A stretch of DNA of 64,000 nucleotides. Origin: Lewinella sp050633125 (GTDB lineage Bacteria > Bacteroidota > Bacteroidia > Chitinophagales > Saprospiraceae). Positions 18,015-28,206 of this stretch are shown piece by piece. The stretch lies in NCBI RefSeq assembly GCF_050633125.1, contig NZ_JBOEFX010000110.1:23269-87268 (forward strand), read 5' to 3'. The position numbers and the translations under genes were made by a program. Each line of letters opens with the position of its first letter. Positions within the stretch are counted from its first letter, which is position 1. The notes under the pieces are model-generated. The model was not told where the DNA came from, ran no database searches, and saw nothing but the letters and a program-made list of their open reading frames with translations.

Positions 18015-21000
18015 TTATCCTAATATTTCTGCCAAGGCTTCCTGGCCAACATCAGTGATAAAGTAGTTGAGGTGGTGGCAAGCGATAGTGGTACTACTCA
18101 CCGTTTGCTCACGAGCCGTCCATACAATTTCATTGAGGATACCGTCTACGCTCACGGCAATGTCGTGATTGGTAGGCTTGTTGGCCAAGTTCCCTATTGC
18201 GATAGTCGAGCTCTCTATAAACCGAGCCAAGCGGCCACCCGTTACTTTGAACTTTGATACATCGCCTGCCAGGATGGAGTATTTTATGCCATCTGGTTTT
18301 TGGTTAGGGTTGTTGAGTTCCTCAAGGAAAGGAGAGCCGGGTTTCATCTGCTCCAGGGTCTCGAAAAGTTCCGCATCACCCAGCGCTTTCAATCCCTTAC
18401 TTAATGCACCCGAAGCAGGCGCAAGGATGGGTAAGAAATTGAAGGCAATGTCCAAGATGTTGGTCGCAAAACTAAGATAGCCGGGTACGTTTCCGAAAGG
18501 TGACCCCGCATTGGGAGTACCTGCCATTACCAGGTGTTTGACAAAAGCAGCCCCGCCCAGTTTTTCAACCAAGTGGCGAGACACCAGGCCACCCATAGAA
18601 TGTGCGAGAATGGTGATTTTTTTACCGCTATTGGCATCAATGCCTACGGCAGCCAGTTTCTCTTGAAGGTCCTCTGCTGTTTCGGCAATCGGGGTATTCA
18701 GGTTTTCGTAATCGTAAGTGAGTACGAGGTCGTATTTATCAGCTATGCTCTCACCGGTTTTGTTGACCATGTTGGGTACGTTGGCCGCAATCACTTCGGT
18801 GTCGCCAATGATGCCGTGCACTGTCAGCAGGATATTCTTGGCTACTTTTACCTGTGCTGGTACATTTCCCTCCATTCGTTCAATGGTACCATCATCGTAG
18901 TATTTGACCCAACAAAGTTTATTGATAGCCGCTAGCTTTTCAGCTTGTTCGGTTTCGTCCTCTTCCCGCTTAGCGGACCACTTCATGAAGACCATTTTGA
19001 GGCCCTTGATCAGGCTGCGTTCGTCTTCTTCCGTGCCTAGTGGATTGGGAATAAAACCACCGTTTTCGTCAAAGACTTTCTTGGTTTCCGGCAAGGACCG
19101 GATGTTGACTTGCACTTTGCCATCCACTTGCTCCGCATCGCCAATGACGCGCAGGAACTCTCCGTCAAAGGTGACAGGTACCATTACTTCCTCTTCGGTT
19201 AGGCTATCGTTGAGTAAGATCTGCAACGGGTCTTCGACCAAGCTTTCTGGGGATTCCACTTCGAGGTTGCTCAGCTCTAAGACGTTTTGCTTGCCCAAGC
19301 TTCGTTCTTTTCGAAAATCTACCAGATTAATTCCCAATGCTTCTATTTGCTGGAAAGGGTTGACTTGGAGGCTACGACTCGTTTCCTGATCAGTGGTAGC
19401 GGTTACACTTAAATCTGCTTTTACCCCAGCACGCGGCTTGATGGTGATGTTCCCGTCTGCCAAAGAGGCTTCTTTGTCGGGCTTAATCTGGTCCTGCTGG
19501 CGTACGATGGTCATCTTGAGTGTTCGTGCATCCCAACCATCTGTAGACCCGGCGCGCTTTAGGCGCCCCATCCCTTTATCGGCATCAAGGCCGGATTGTA
19601 CCAACAACTCTTTGTCTAAAAGTTGTTTTTGAGTGACCAGGAGTTTGAGTTGTAACACGCCCTCTGTTTCTGTTCTCTCCATCTCAAAAGGTGTCAGATC
19701 AAGGAGGTCGATCCCTTCTTCCGCTGTTTTCTTATTCAGTTCCTTGTCAAGGACGAAATCAATGGCGGCATTGTTTTTAAAATCGTAGAGATAATAAAAA
19801 CGGTTCTCTTTATTACTGTAAAGGCGTAAGCCAAAAAGGATGGTGTCTTTGTCTACTTCCAGCCCCATTTCTCCGCCTGTTTCAGGGGTGATGAAGTTAG
19901 CTGTAGGTATTTGTAGGCGGACAGGGAATTCTTCGAATTTCTTCGCGTTTTTGTATATCTCTGCCATATTCAAACCATCCCCGTCAAAGATATCAACCTT
20001 GCCGGTTTCTACCCATTGGGCGTAGTCCATTACAAAGAGCTCTAGCTTAAAGTCATCTTTGATTTTTGAGGCTTCATTTTTAAGTGCCAAGAGCCTGGTC
20101 CAGCGGGCGATTTTTCGAAGGTGGCCCTTCGTCATCTCCACGATGGTTTTTTCTGCTACCTGGGCAGTTATTTGTAGGGGGCTAGAGCCCCACGGGCGAT
20201 CTCGTGCTACTTCCCAGGTTTGGTAACCGTCGTCATTGATGACCACGCGTGCCCGGGCTTGCTGTTCTTCTGCCGCGTTTGCAGCGATGAAAATATTTGT
20301 TTTCGTCAGGTCCTGATCCTGCTCGTGCATGATTTTCGACCAATTTTCCCGCAGCATAGCGGTCGCTTCGGCGCTTCCATCCAAATGAACATAGAAAGGC
20401 TCTCCAGGCAACTGGAATATTTCGGCAATGTAAGGTTCCTTGGCTAGGTCGTCTTGTTTGGCGGAATCCGACTTGATGGCTTCTAGTTTGCCATTGAGGT
20501 CTTCTAAGAGTTCCAACTCACTTTCCTGTACACCTACCTTTTTGACCAGGGCGAAACCGATGAATTCCCGTCCGGCTTTTTTGTAGACTTTTACGATAAT
20601 CTCTTTGGCAGAACCTTCAGGTAATGCTGAAGTATCCGTGTCTGTGGGGAAGCCATGGATAGCACCGCAACGGATAAACCATTTGTCGTTATTGGGCACC
20701 ACTTCGTATTCCTGCGATTTGCCCAGTGACCAGCCTTCGAGGAAGGCCGTATGGGGGTTGAAACCAGCAATGGGCTCAAATTGCGGGCTCTGCGCATTGC
20801 GCTTTGATCGTGCCAGAGAGCGGGTCTGTTTGAATAAATCCGCGTAATTGAGCGTGCCTATTTCTTCGGCAGTAGCAGCGCTAGTTAGTGCACTTATCAG
20901 GCTGCTGCTGAATACGCCGCCGGCAGGCAGGTCCCCTGCTTTTTCCACATTGGAGCAGGCAGAGAGGAGTACGTGCCGTGACTGGGGAATCTGCAGTATT

Positions 21001-21863
21001 CCGCCGTTGGCTTTTTGATTGCTGTAGTAATTGTTGTAGTAACTGTCTAGTGGACGGACGCTTTGGTTTGTGACACCATCTCCTCGGACGCCGGCTTGTT
21101 GCGTTTCTTCTGTCCCAACGAGCTCAGGCGTTGTAGCACCCCGCAGGAAATCATAATGGCGAGACTTGAAGCCTGCTGGTTCTTGAAAATCGCGGGTGCC
21201 GGAGCCGGAATGACAACAATCAAGCGAGAACACAATGTGAGGAATAGAATCCTCTTTGGTGGGCACGCCTTTGTAGAGTGTGTCGATCATCGCCGCCAGC
21301 TCTTTGTCGGCGAGAAAGATGCCGCTTTGGGTGCCGCCGGGATTGTAACACACCAGGCTTTGGTCTTTGCCATTGGGTTCTAGCGAAGGAAGGTCTTTGC
21401 CTTCAGGGTCTTTAGGGTTAGAAAATTCTGCGGCTGTAAACTGTTCGGTGCCATGTCCACTAAAGTGGAACCAGAAGGTATCATCTGCGGTGCCACCACC
21501 ATTGATCAAGTGATCCTCAAAGGCATTGATGATCGCAGCATAGGTCGCTTTGGCATTGGTAAGGATACGAAGATGCAAGCGGCCATGTTTTTCAGTAGTA
21601 TCTACCGATTCTTTGACTTTGATTAGTTTTTCGGTCTTGTCGTCCCCAAATTTTTTCCGCAGATAATTAGCTGTAAGGTTTACATCATTGATACACCCAC
21701 CCAATTTGGTAACAGTGCCTTGGTAGTCGTTGATACCTATAAGTAGCGCAAATATTCTAGGTTGGACGCCATCTTTGCTACGAGGTGTAGTAGGGAATGG
21801 GCGTGGATTAAGAATGGGTTCCTCCTTGGTGTCTGCTGCTTTCTTTTTTTCTTCGTCAGCCAT
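18015..21863 (-). CDS. caspase-like protease fused to C-terminal alpha/beta-hydrolase (lipase-like)
   Basis: 1282 aa. After a charged N-tail, residues about 36-380 form a caspase domain: IFALLIGINDYQG, catalytic H137 in FHFSGHGTE and C217 in SLDCCHSGSG. The middle (about 390-1000) has no recognised family and is rich in beta and charged segments. The last ~280 residues are an alpha/beta-hydrolase of lipase/PGAP1-like type: ILLTVHGIIGD (oxyanion strand), nucleophile S1089 in LAHSMGGLVSRH, AGTPNAGSPFG, and a likely catalytic His in TIACHHLNYF. The N-terminal third is paralogous to the gene at 28207-30201. Cleavage or activation of the hydrolase by the caspase is an inference. It starts 79 bases after the kinase gene stop, same strand. 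Confidence 0.9.
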   Translation of the reverse strand: MADEEKKKAADTKEEPILNPRPFPTTPRSKDGVQPRIFALLIGINDYQGTVTKLGGCINDVNLTANYLRKKFGDDKTEKLIKVKESVDTTEKHGRLHLRILTNAKATYAAIINAFEDHLINGGGTADDTFWFHFSGHGTEQFTAAEFSNPKDPEGKDLPSLEPNGKDQSLVCYNPGGTQSGIFLADKELAAMIDTLYKGVPTKEDSIPHIVFSLDCCHSGSGTRDFQEPAGFKSRHYDFLRGATTPELVGTEETQQAGVRGDGVTNQSVRPLDSYYNNYYSNQKANGGILQIPQSRHVLLSACSNVEKAGDLPAGGVFSSSLISALTSAATAEEIGTLNYADLFKQTRSLARSKRNAQSPQFEPIAGFNPHTAFLEGWSLGKSQEYEVVPNNDKWFIRCGAIHGFPTDTDTSALPEGSAKEIIVKVYKKAGREFIGFALVKKVGVQESELELLEDLNGKLEAIKSDSAKQDDLAKEPYIAEIFQLPGEPFYVHLDGSAEATAMLRENWSKIMHEQDQDLTKTNIFIAANAAEEQQARARVVINDDGYQTWEVARDRPWGSSPLQITAQVAEKTIVEMTKGHLRKIARWTRLLALKNEASKIKDDFKLELFVMDYAQWVETGKVDIFDGDGLNMAEIYKNAKKFEEFPVRLQIPTANFITPETGGEMGLEVDKDTILFGLRLYSNKENRFYYLYDFKNNAAIDFVLDKELNKKTAEEGIDLLDLTPFEMERTETEGVLQLKLLVTQKQLLDKELLVQSGLDADKGMGRLKRAGSTDGWDARTLKMTIVRQQDQIKPDKEASLADGNITIKPRAGVKADLSVTATTDQETSRSLQVNPFQQIEALGINLVDFRKERSLGKQNVLELSNLEVESPESLVEDPLQILLNDSLTEEEVMVPVTFDGEFLRVIGDAEQVDGKVQVNIRSLPETKKVFDENGGFIPNPLGTEEDERSLIKGLKMVFMKWSAKREEDETEQAEKLAAINKLCWVKYYDDGTIERMEGNVPAQVKVAKNILLTVHGIIGDTEVIAANVPNMVNKTGESIADKYDLVLTYDYENLNTPIAETAEDLQEKLAAVGIDANSGKKITILAHSMGGLVSRHLVEKLGGAAFVKHLVMAGTPNAGSPFGNVPGYLSFATNILDIAFNFLPILAPASGALSKGLKALGDAELFETLEQMKPGSPFLEELNNPNQKPDGIKYSILAGDVSKFKVTGGRLARFIESSTIAIGNLANKPTNHDIAVSVDGILNEIVWTAREQTVSSTTIACHHLNYFITDVGQEALAEILG

Positions 21864-21941
21864 GATGGGGTTTCGTTTTAGTGAACGTGTTGAATAATGT
21901 TTTCTTCCTTGATTGTTTTGCTTTACGCTAAACAGAAAAGG

Positions 21942-23975
21942 TCAGTGGGTTTTGTTTTTTAAAGTTTTAAATGGTAGTCGCAAGGTGACACGCGTGCCGG
22001 CTGCCGCACCATCGCGATGGTGTAGGTCTTCAATTTGCAGCGCAGGACCTTTTACACGGCCCAGCGATTTTAAGCGCTGTTGGGTGATGTCCATGCCCAT
22101 TGATTTTTGGGGCTGCAATACTGAGGCTTCTTTCAGTTTACGGGCGGCTTCGCGACCAATGCCATTGTCTTCGATGACGAATTTTAGGATATTATCCTCT
22201 TTCGTTATCGATATGTTGATGTGGCCACCTTCTGGTTTCGGTTTGATGCCGTGTAAGATGGCATTTTCAATATAAGGTTGTAAAATCAATGCTGGCGTTG
22301 CAATGTCGTCTGTTGGTATATTAGGATCACATTCGATATTGAAGGCCAACTTATCACTAAAGCGCAACTGCTCAAGTGCCAGAAAATGCTTCAATGTTTT
22401 TAATTCTTGCGCCAAGCTGATGATGCTATTGGCTGATCCATTGAGGATTTGCCGGGTCAGCCGGGAAAAGTGAACCAGGTATTTTGACGCTTTCCGTGCC
22501 TCTCCTTTGTTGACTAAGTGTTCAATAGCATTCAGGCTGTTAGACATAAAATGCGGATTGATTTGGGCCCGCAGGGCCATCATTTCCGCTTTGAGCCGTC
22601 GGTTTTGTAACCTTTGCAAAAAGATGACAAAAAATACAGCGATAAACAGCAAGCTGATGATGCTAATCAGCTGTTGGTTTTTTCTTTTGTTGGCAGCACT
22701 TACCCGCAGGTCACGCAATTCAACCTTGTTGATGCGTTGATAAGCCGCTTTAGCATTATCGGTAATCGTGTAAACTGCCCCTTTGTAGCTTTTATCCAGG
22801 AATGGGCCAATTTTTTCGCCTAATGCATCTTGGTGTAAACCATTGTTGTAGCTGTACAGATAAGCTAACTCTTCACTGATATTGGCCATGGTGCGGATGC
22901 CACCTTCTTTACGCGCACCGATTAGAGCTTGTTTGTAATAGTAGATGGCAGAATCAGCATGGCTTTCATCAATGTCTTCGGCCCAGCTGCCCTGAAATAC
23001 TTTGCCCAGCATTTGATAGGTACGATAGCTTTCATCTTGAGAAAACTCGAGGCTTTTCTTGAGTTGCTGTATCGCAACATTGAAATGAGTCGTATCCGCC
23101 GAGGTGTTAAATTGTTTTTGGAACAAATAGCCTTTGAGGTAATGAGCATTCACCAGTAGGTTCTGATCGTTATTCGCTTGGCCGTACGCAAGGCAAAAAT
23201 TTAGCAATGAATCTGCTTTCTGGTACATCTTGGGGTAGTCGATATAGTAGATCGCCCAATCAAGCCATAGCCGAGTACGGTTTTCCCAGTTGTCTAAATC
23301 TTGAAAAAGGCTGTCGCTTTGCTCGTAGTAATGCTGCTGTAGCAAAGAATCGGTGCCGTTAAAGGTAGACCCCAAATTGTGCAAGATCATCGCGCGGCTC
23401 TTTTGAGCAACTTCTGGCTTAACAAGGAGCTTAGGATTCAATTCGAGAGCCTTGGAAAAGTAGTACCTGGCAGAATCCCGATTTCCTTTTCGGATGTATA
23501 AACACCCTAGCAAATTGCTAATGTCTTCTTCCCAGTAGGGGTATTTGTAGCCATCCAAAAGTCGCTTGCTGATCAGGGCGTCAACCATGGCGCCTTCGGC
23601 ATCCTCGCCATATCTGACCCTTTTACTTTTGCTCCAGGCGAGGCGGTTGGCACTGATGCCACGTGGGATGTTCCAATTGTTTTCCGTAGAGATATCGTAG
23701 GCAAGCTGGGCGTAGCGCAAGGTGGCGTCTTCGTCGTAGTTTTTGACCCATTCCGCAAAATGTAGCAGGCTATCTACTTGCTGGCTAGGGGTTTTCATGG
23801 CCTTTACCCTGGTCAGTACCTTGCTGGTATCAGCGTAGGCGACTAACTCCTCTGCTGTTAGCTGGCGCAATAACTGCGGCTCAAAATCACTGCCACGGTA
23901 TTGTCCACAACTGTAGAGCAATAGCAGCAACAGCATCCCGAGCAAGGATTTTGGTGAAAAAAGGGTGTTCAACAT
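21942..23975 (-). CDS. LytS-type sensor histidine kinase with TPR sensor region
   Basis: About 677 aa. A lipoprotein-like signal (LLLLLLYSCGQ) is followed by a TPR-like helical region (about 40-420), a transmembrane helix (SIISLLFIAVFFVIFLQ), then a His_kinase domain with RAQINPHFMSNSLNAIEH and an HATPase with LQPYIENAILHG and EDNGIGREAAR. The layout suggests a periplasmic TPR sensor signalling to a cytoplasmic kinase. LytS-type kinases normally pair with a LytTR regulator, but none is encoded nearby. The frame is open to 24020; ATG 23975 places the lipobox at a normal distance. It sits inside the caspase island, directly upstream of the caspase-hydrolase gene. Confidence 0.88.
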   Translation of the reverse strand: MLNTLFSPKSLLGMLLLLLLYSCGQYRGSDFEPQLLRQLTAEELVAYADTSKVLTRVKAMKTPSQQVDSLLHFAEWVKNYDEDATLRYAQLAYDISTENNWNIPRGISANRLAWSKSKRVRYGEDAEGAMVDALISKRLLDGYKYPYWEEDISNLLGCLYIRKGNRDSARYYFSKALELNPKLLVKPEVAQKSRAMILHNLGSTFNGTDSLLQQHYYEQSDSLFQDLDNWENRTRLWLDWAIYYIDYPKMYQKADSLLNFCLAYGQANNDQNLLVNAHYLKGYLFQKQFNTSADTTHFNVAIQQLKKSLEFSQDESYRTYQMLGKVFQGSWAEDIDESHADSAIYYYKQALIGARKEGGIRTMANISEELAYLYSYNNGLHQDALGEKIGPFLDKSYKGAVYTITDNAKAAYQRINKVELRDLRVSAANKRKNQQLISIISLLFIAVFFVIFLQRLQNRRLKAEMMALRAQINPHFMSNSLNAIEHLVNKGEARKASKYLVHFSRLTRQILNGSANSIISLAQELKTLKHFLALEQLRFSDKLAFNIECDPNIPTDDIATPALILQPYIENAILHGIKPKPEGGHINISITKEDNILKFVIEDNGIGREAARKLKEASVLQPQKSMGMDITQQRLKSLGRVKGPALQIEDLHHRDGAAAGTRVTLRLPFKTLKNKTH

Positions 23976-24244
23976 ACCACCTTTTGGTTTAGAAGTAAGC
24001 GGTGTATGATGCCCACTCACTTCAGCAATTGGATCTAAAACCTGTAGGGATTAAAGATACTTAATTCCTGGTCTTGTAAATTTAAGGAGGTTAAGGGGAG
24101 GGAACAAAGACAAGTTTTGAAGAAAATAAGAGTTTAAAATAATGAAATAAAGTATAAGGTATTGTTTATTAGTATTTTGTGTTGCGTGTAGATAATTGTT
24201 GTTTGGTGAGTTTTTACCTCGGTTTTACTCCTTGTCAAGGTTTG

Positions 24245-24252
24245 CAAAAGTA
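24245..24252 (-). promoter_or_regulatory. candidate -7 promoter element
   Basis: Read on the minus strand this is TACTTTTG, fitting the Bacteroidota -7 consensus TAnnTTTG. It lies some 270 bases upstream of the kinase start in an AT-rich leader, immediately after the nSTAND fragment. No clear -33 TTG was found, so support is modest. Confidence 0.35.
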
Positions 24253-24516
24253 TAGGGAGGGAAAAGGCCAGTCTTTAGGCTTTTCTTGCGCATACTTTCT
24301 TGGTACATTTCATCCAGGTTGTCATAGAGGGTGTTGGTCCAGGTTCTCTATCCACTAAAGAAGCCCCTTTTTTATGATAGTCTTCCTCGGTCAGTGACCG
24401 GGCGGTTCGCCCGGATTGGATATAGGCATCATACAATTCACTTAAGGTGAAAGAGAGCAAGGGCAGGGCGCCGCGGGTCTTGTCAACCTCAGTTGCCAAG
24501 GAATCAATCAAGTTTT
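24250..24516 (-). pseudogene. frameshifted fragment of an nSTAND NTPase gene
   Basis: The first part reads LTQNLIDSLATEV, then GALPLLSFTLSELYDAYIQS and SLTEEDYHKKGASLV. This matches residues about 510-565 of the neighbouring caspase-nSTAND protein (GALPLLSFTLSELYHAYLKS, SLAEEDYQKLGG). After a frame change the homology continues as TNTLYDNLDEMYQESMRKK. Similarity starts only four bases after the stop codon of 24520-28176. It is a remnant of a further caspase-nSTAND paralogue or of a partial duplication, with no start of its own. From here to 24021 the DNA is AT-rich leader of the kinase gene. Confidence 0.85.
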
Positions 24517-24519
24517 GGG

Positions 24520-27500
24520 TTAGTAGCCAATGCCATACCTTAGCCTATCTGCTTTACTCAGGCGGTAAACACCTTGCGCGTTGGCCCACTCGGAAATCGC
24601 TTTTGTACTAAGGGTATAGATCTCCAGGTCTACAGGTCCATCGTATGCAGCTCCGAATTCCTCTTCCGAATCCCAGGGAAACAAGTAGATGAAGTTTCCG
24701 TCTGGCGAAAAGTCGGCTCTGCCTCCTTTAGGGATAGAAAAATAATTATTGCCATTCCAATCCCATAGTTTTACTTCCTCACTGGAACAAGTGAGAATAG
24801 ATTCTCCGTCTGGAGAAATAGCGATAGAGAGGATTGGGCGCATGTGTCCTAACAGTTCCACCGACCGCCTTTGGCTCTGAAGCTCTGTGACGGTAATGCT
24901 CCGGCGTGCTTCAGGAGTGGTGAATTGATGCTTGTCTTTGTCTACTTGAGAATAAACCTGATTAAATTCTCTTAATGCATCCTGCATGGAAAAGGAACGG
25001 TATCCGCTCAGTTGGATGGCGGGGTATCCTTCCTGAGTTACAGAAGAATTGTTGGGGCTCATTTTTGCGCGCCCAGTTCCTCGTTTCTTCCAGGTTTGAT
25101 CAAATACCCATACACCGATAAGTTCTGAGCCATCGTCTTCGAGTACAAGAGTTTCGCCATCTGGGGAATAATACATTTTTGCGATCGATCGATTTTCCCC
25201 TATGGTTGGAATATTGTAAGCGTTGAGATTCCATTCGTAGTAACGGTCATCGTAGGTTTGGGCGAATATTTTCTTTCCTCTTTCCGCAAAGTAGGCTTGC
25301 CGTACGGCGTTTGGGGCAAAAAGTTGGTGGATTGGCTCATTGATATCCAGAGGACTGCAAAGGTCTAGTCGGTTCTGTTCGGGAATAATGATATAATCTT
25401 CTGTCGGACTAAATGATGGAGTAGCAAATAGCGTTTCTACTTCTAGAAACTTCCGTGATGACCAAGATTGACTTTGAAACGAAGCTAGTTCTAAATAATA
25501 GTCGCCGTTGTGCTCATGGCGAGCTTCAAAATAATAATTCTTCTGAGGAGAATAACAGGTTTGATTTCTAAAACCCATCCGGTATTCATCTTCAGGTACC
25601 TCAGGGAGTTGATCGGAAGACCGTAGCGATTCTGTCGCCCATTTGTTCAGTATAAAGGGCATGTCTGCTTTGCTGACGCGTTTATAGAATAGCCCTGTTT
25701 TGTGATCAATAATGGTGTTGTAAAAGGCACTTAGTAGGGCTCCCTTTGCGAGGTTGTTTTCGGGGGCTAAAGATAGTGCTGTTTCAGCTAAACGAAAAGC
25801 AACAGTGGGGTCAGTAAGTCTCGCCATCGCTGACTGGCTGGCCAGATTGTTGGAAATTGCGAGCACGGTAGCACTTTGGGCTCTGCTTCGCTGTGTCTGG
25901 GCAACTTTGGCGCTGTCGAGCACTTCTTGAGCACGATCTTTGGCCAATTGCTCGTTTTCTTGAGCTACAATCCGCTGGTTATTAGCAAGCAGAGATAAGC
26001 TAGCCAGCCCAATGATGACGCCAAAGGCTATGCTCCAGTTGATTCGAGTGCGTGCTTTCCGCCTTTTGATACTCGCGCCTACAAAAGTTTCCTCTCGGGC
26101 GTTGAATCCGTGATCTTTGCTGTTTAGTTCTGCTTGCAGTAACTCTAACCTGGGATTACTGTTCCATAACAGGTTTTTAGCTTTTTTAGGTTGTGTTTTT
26201 AATAGGTTATTGTAATCGTTTACGGCTTGACTTAGCTTGTACTGAAGCGTTATTTTTTCTTCTCCAATGGTTTTGATCCATTCCCATAAGCGGGCCCAAG
26301 CCCGGACAAGGGCATCATGGGCCGGTTCGATGTAGGGCTTGCCCTGCGGGTCTGTTCCTTTGGATAATAAACGCGCATCGACCAAACGATTGGCAATTGT
26401 GGTCAGTCGCTGGCTTTCTTTCGCGTTGCTAAACTGCAATTCTTCCGTGTACACCCGTTTACCTGCCAGTTCACCGCCTTCGAGTGAGACCATTCGCAGC
26501 ATGAGTTTGCGCATACTGCTCTGCTCATCGGGGGTCAGAGCCTTGTATTCGGCATCGGCGCGGGTGCGGAGGGCGCCGATTACACCACCCAGTTTTTGAT
26601 AATCTTCTTCTGCCAGGGAACGATCCTGACGGCCACTCTTTAGGTAAGCATGGTACAATTCACTAAGGGTAAACGAGAGTAAAGGCAAGGCTCCTGGAGC
26701 CTGACTCACTTCTTCGCTTAGCTGTTCGACCAAGTCTTCTGGTTCGTAAAAAAGCACGGCCTGGGCGGCAGGTCTGGTAATCACTTCCCGTATTTCATCC
26801 AGGCTAAAGGAAGGCACCACATAACGCCCTTTGGCCCACCATGGAGCCAATGCTTCACTCTCAAACTGTGGTTCGAAATCTGCGCGGATACTTAGGATGA
26901 TATCCAGTTCAGGGTACTGCTCTAACCACTGAGCTATTTGTTGTTCAAAGGCCAGTCGCTCCTCCTGGTTCAGGCATTGGGTGATCAGTTCTTCGTATTG
27001 GTCGATAACCAAAAGGGGAGCGCCATTCTTGAGTTGTTTTTCAATATCCGGCAGCTCGGTGGCAATCGTCTGCATAGGTTCCTTTCCGGGGCGGATAATT
27101 GGTAGTACCGTACGCCCTGCTTTACGCAATTGAGGTAATACACCTGCTTTGATGACCGAGCTTTTGCCGGTGCCGGAAGCACCACTGACGACGGTCAAGG
27201 AATTTGCTTTCACCTTTTCAAGGAGTACTTCCACGACGCGGTCGCGGCCAAAAAAGAGGCTGGCATCTTCTTCACTGTAGGAAGATAGGCCCATGAATGG
27301 ATTGCGATCCGGCGTAGGCGGCAGATTGAAACGGTGGTTAGGGTGGAGGAAAATAAACTCTCCTTTATCGTGCCGTTTGAGGTTGAAAATAGAAGGACTT
27401 TGCCGCTTGGCGTTTTCCGTTGTTTGCGTTTCCACGGCGTCACGCAAGTAAGAATATAGTTCGGTAGCGGTCATTACCCCATCGCCTTTACCTGCGGGAA

Positions 27501-28176
27501 TAACATCACCAGCGCCACCTAGCGCTTCCAACAAAGAGGCTGCAAAAGGGGAGTGCTGGCCGCCGCCTTCTTCGCGTAGTCCTAGACTCTGATTCGTAAT
27601 AATATCCACCGCCTTTTGATCATGCGCCGAGGAAGTGATCACCTGCCAAGCCGGATCTTTGCAATAGCGCCAGAATCGTTCTTCGTAGATGACTTTGGGT
27701 AAATCAAAGATCACATCCCTAAAGCCAGAGGACCACTTAAAGGCACCGGAGAAACAGCAATCCAGGATGAGCAGTCCGTGCCGACAAGGCAAAGTAGTGA
27801 GGGCATCATGTAGAGTTGCCATCGGGATCAGGGTTTCTTCCTGCCCTGGGCGGGTGTCGGCAGCGACGAGGTAGCCGTTGGGACCTTCTTCTCCGTCGAG
27901 TGCGACGCCGTGGCCCGCGAAGTAGAAAAGTACACGATCGTCTTTACCAACTAACCTTGGGATGTCTTCAGTGAGGAGCTTGCGCAACGATTGGTGGGTA
28001 GCGTTGAGTAAGGGGGCATGTACCTTGAAGCCATGTTGCTCTGCTAGTCGCTCTGCAATTACTCGCGCATCGTTCACTGCCGTACTCAGTGGCGTGAGGT
28101 GCTGATAATCGTTGATGCCCACGATAAAAGCGTGGCTGGTAGTGAAAGGAAGTTGGATATGGGTATTGGCTGACAT
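24520..28176 (-). CDS. caspase-like protease - nSTAND NTPase - TM - WD40-like propeller protein
   Basis: 1218 aa. The caspase domain has H89 (FYFAGHG) and C141 (LDCCFSGAF). RNPFMGLSSYSEEDASLFFG leads into the nSTAND NTPase: Walker A SGASGTGKSS (331-340) and Walker B PLLVIDQYEE (387-396). One transmembrane helix follows near 735-757 (IAFGVIIGLASLSLLANN), then a helical linker and degenerate WD40-like blades (LSIAISPDGESILT, VKLWDWNGN). This resembles the known caspase/STAND/WD40 plan in which the repeats act as sensor. The TM helix puts sensor and protease on opposite sides of a membrane or tethers both. The upstream caspase gene ends 30 bases before it, so they form one operon. Confidence 0.9.
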   Translation of the reverse strand: MSANTHIQLPFTTSHAFIVGINDYQHLTPLSTAVNDARVIAERLAEQHGFKVHAPLLNATHQSLRKLLTEDIPRLVGKDDRVLFYFAGHGVALDGEEGPNGYLVAADTRPGQEETLIPMATLHDALTTLPCRHGLLILDCCFSGAFKWSSGFRDVIFDLPKVIYEERFWRYCKDPAWQVITSSAHDQKAVDIITNQSLGLREEGGGQHSPFAASLLEALGGAGDVIPAGKGDGVMTATELYSYLRDAVETQTTENAKRQSPSIFNLKRHDKGEFIFLHPNHRFNLPPTPDRNPFMGLSSYSEEDASLFFGRDRVVEVLLEKVKANSLTVVSGASGTGKSSVIKAGVLPQLRKAGRTVLPIIRPGKEPMQTIATELPDIEKQLKNGAPLLVIDQYEELITQCLNQEERLAFEQQIAQWLEQYPELDIILSIRADFEPQFESEALAPWWAKGRYVVPSFSLDEIREVITRPAAQAVLFYEPEDLVEQLSEEVSQAPGALPLLSFTLSELYHAYLKSGRQDRSLAEEDYQKLGGVIGALRTRADAEYKALTPDEQSSMRKLMLRMVSLEGGELAGKRVYTEELQFSNAKESQRLTTIANRLVDARLLSKGTDPQGKPYIEPAHDALVRAWARLWEWIKTIGEEKITLQYKLSQAVNDYNNLLKTQPKKAKNLLWNSNPRLELLQAELNSKDHGFNAREETFVGASIKRRKARTRINWSIAFGVIIGLASLSLLANNQRIVAQENEQLAKDRAQEVLDSAKVAQTQRSRAQSATVLAISNNLASQSAMARLTDPTVAFRLAETALSLAPENNLAKGALLSAFYNTIIDHKTGLFYKRVSKADMPFILNKWATESLRSSDQLPEVPEDEYRMGFRNQTCYSPQKNYYFEARHEHNGDYYLELASFQSQSWSSRKFLEVETLFATPSFSPTEDYIIIPEQNRLDLCSPLDINEPIHQLFAPNAVRQAYFAERGKKIFAQTYDDRYYEWNLNAYNIPTIGENRSIAKMYYSPDGETLVLEDDGSELIGVWVFDQTWKKRGTGRAKMSPNNSSVTQEGYPAIQLSGYRSFSMQDALREFNQVYSQVDKDKHQFTTPEARRSITVTELQSQRRSVELLGHMRPILSIAISPDGESILTCSSEEVKLWDWNGNNYFSIPKGGRADFSPDGNFIYLFPWDSEEEFGAAYDGPVDLEIYTLSTKAISEWANAQGVYRLSKADRLRYGIGY

Positions 28177-28206
28177 CTTAAATCCTTTTAAGTTAATGCA
28201 GGTTGC

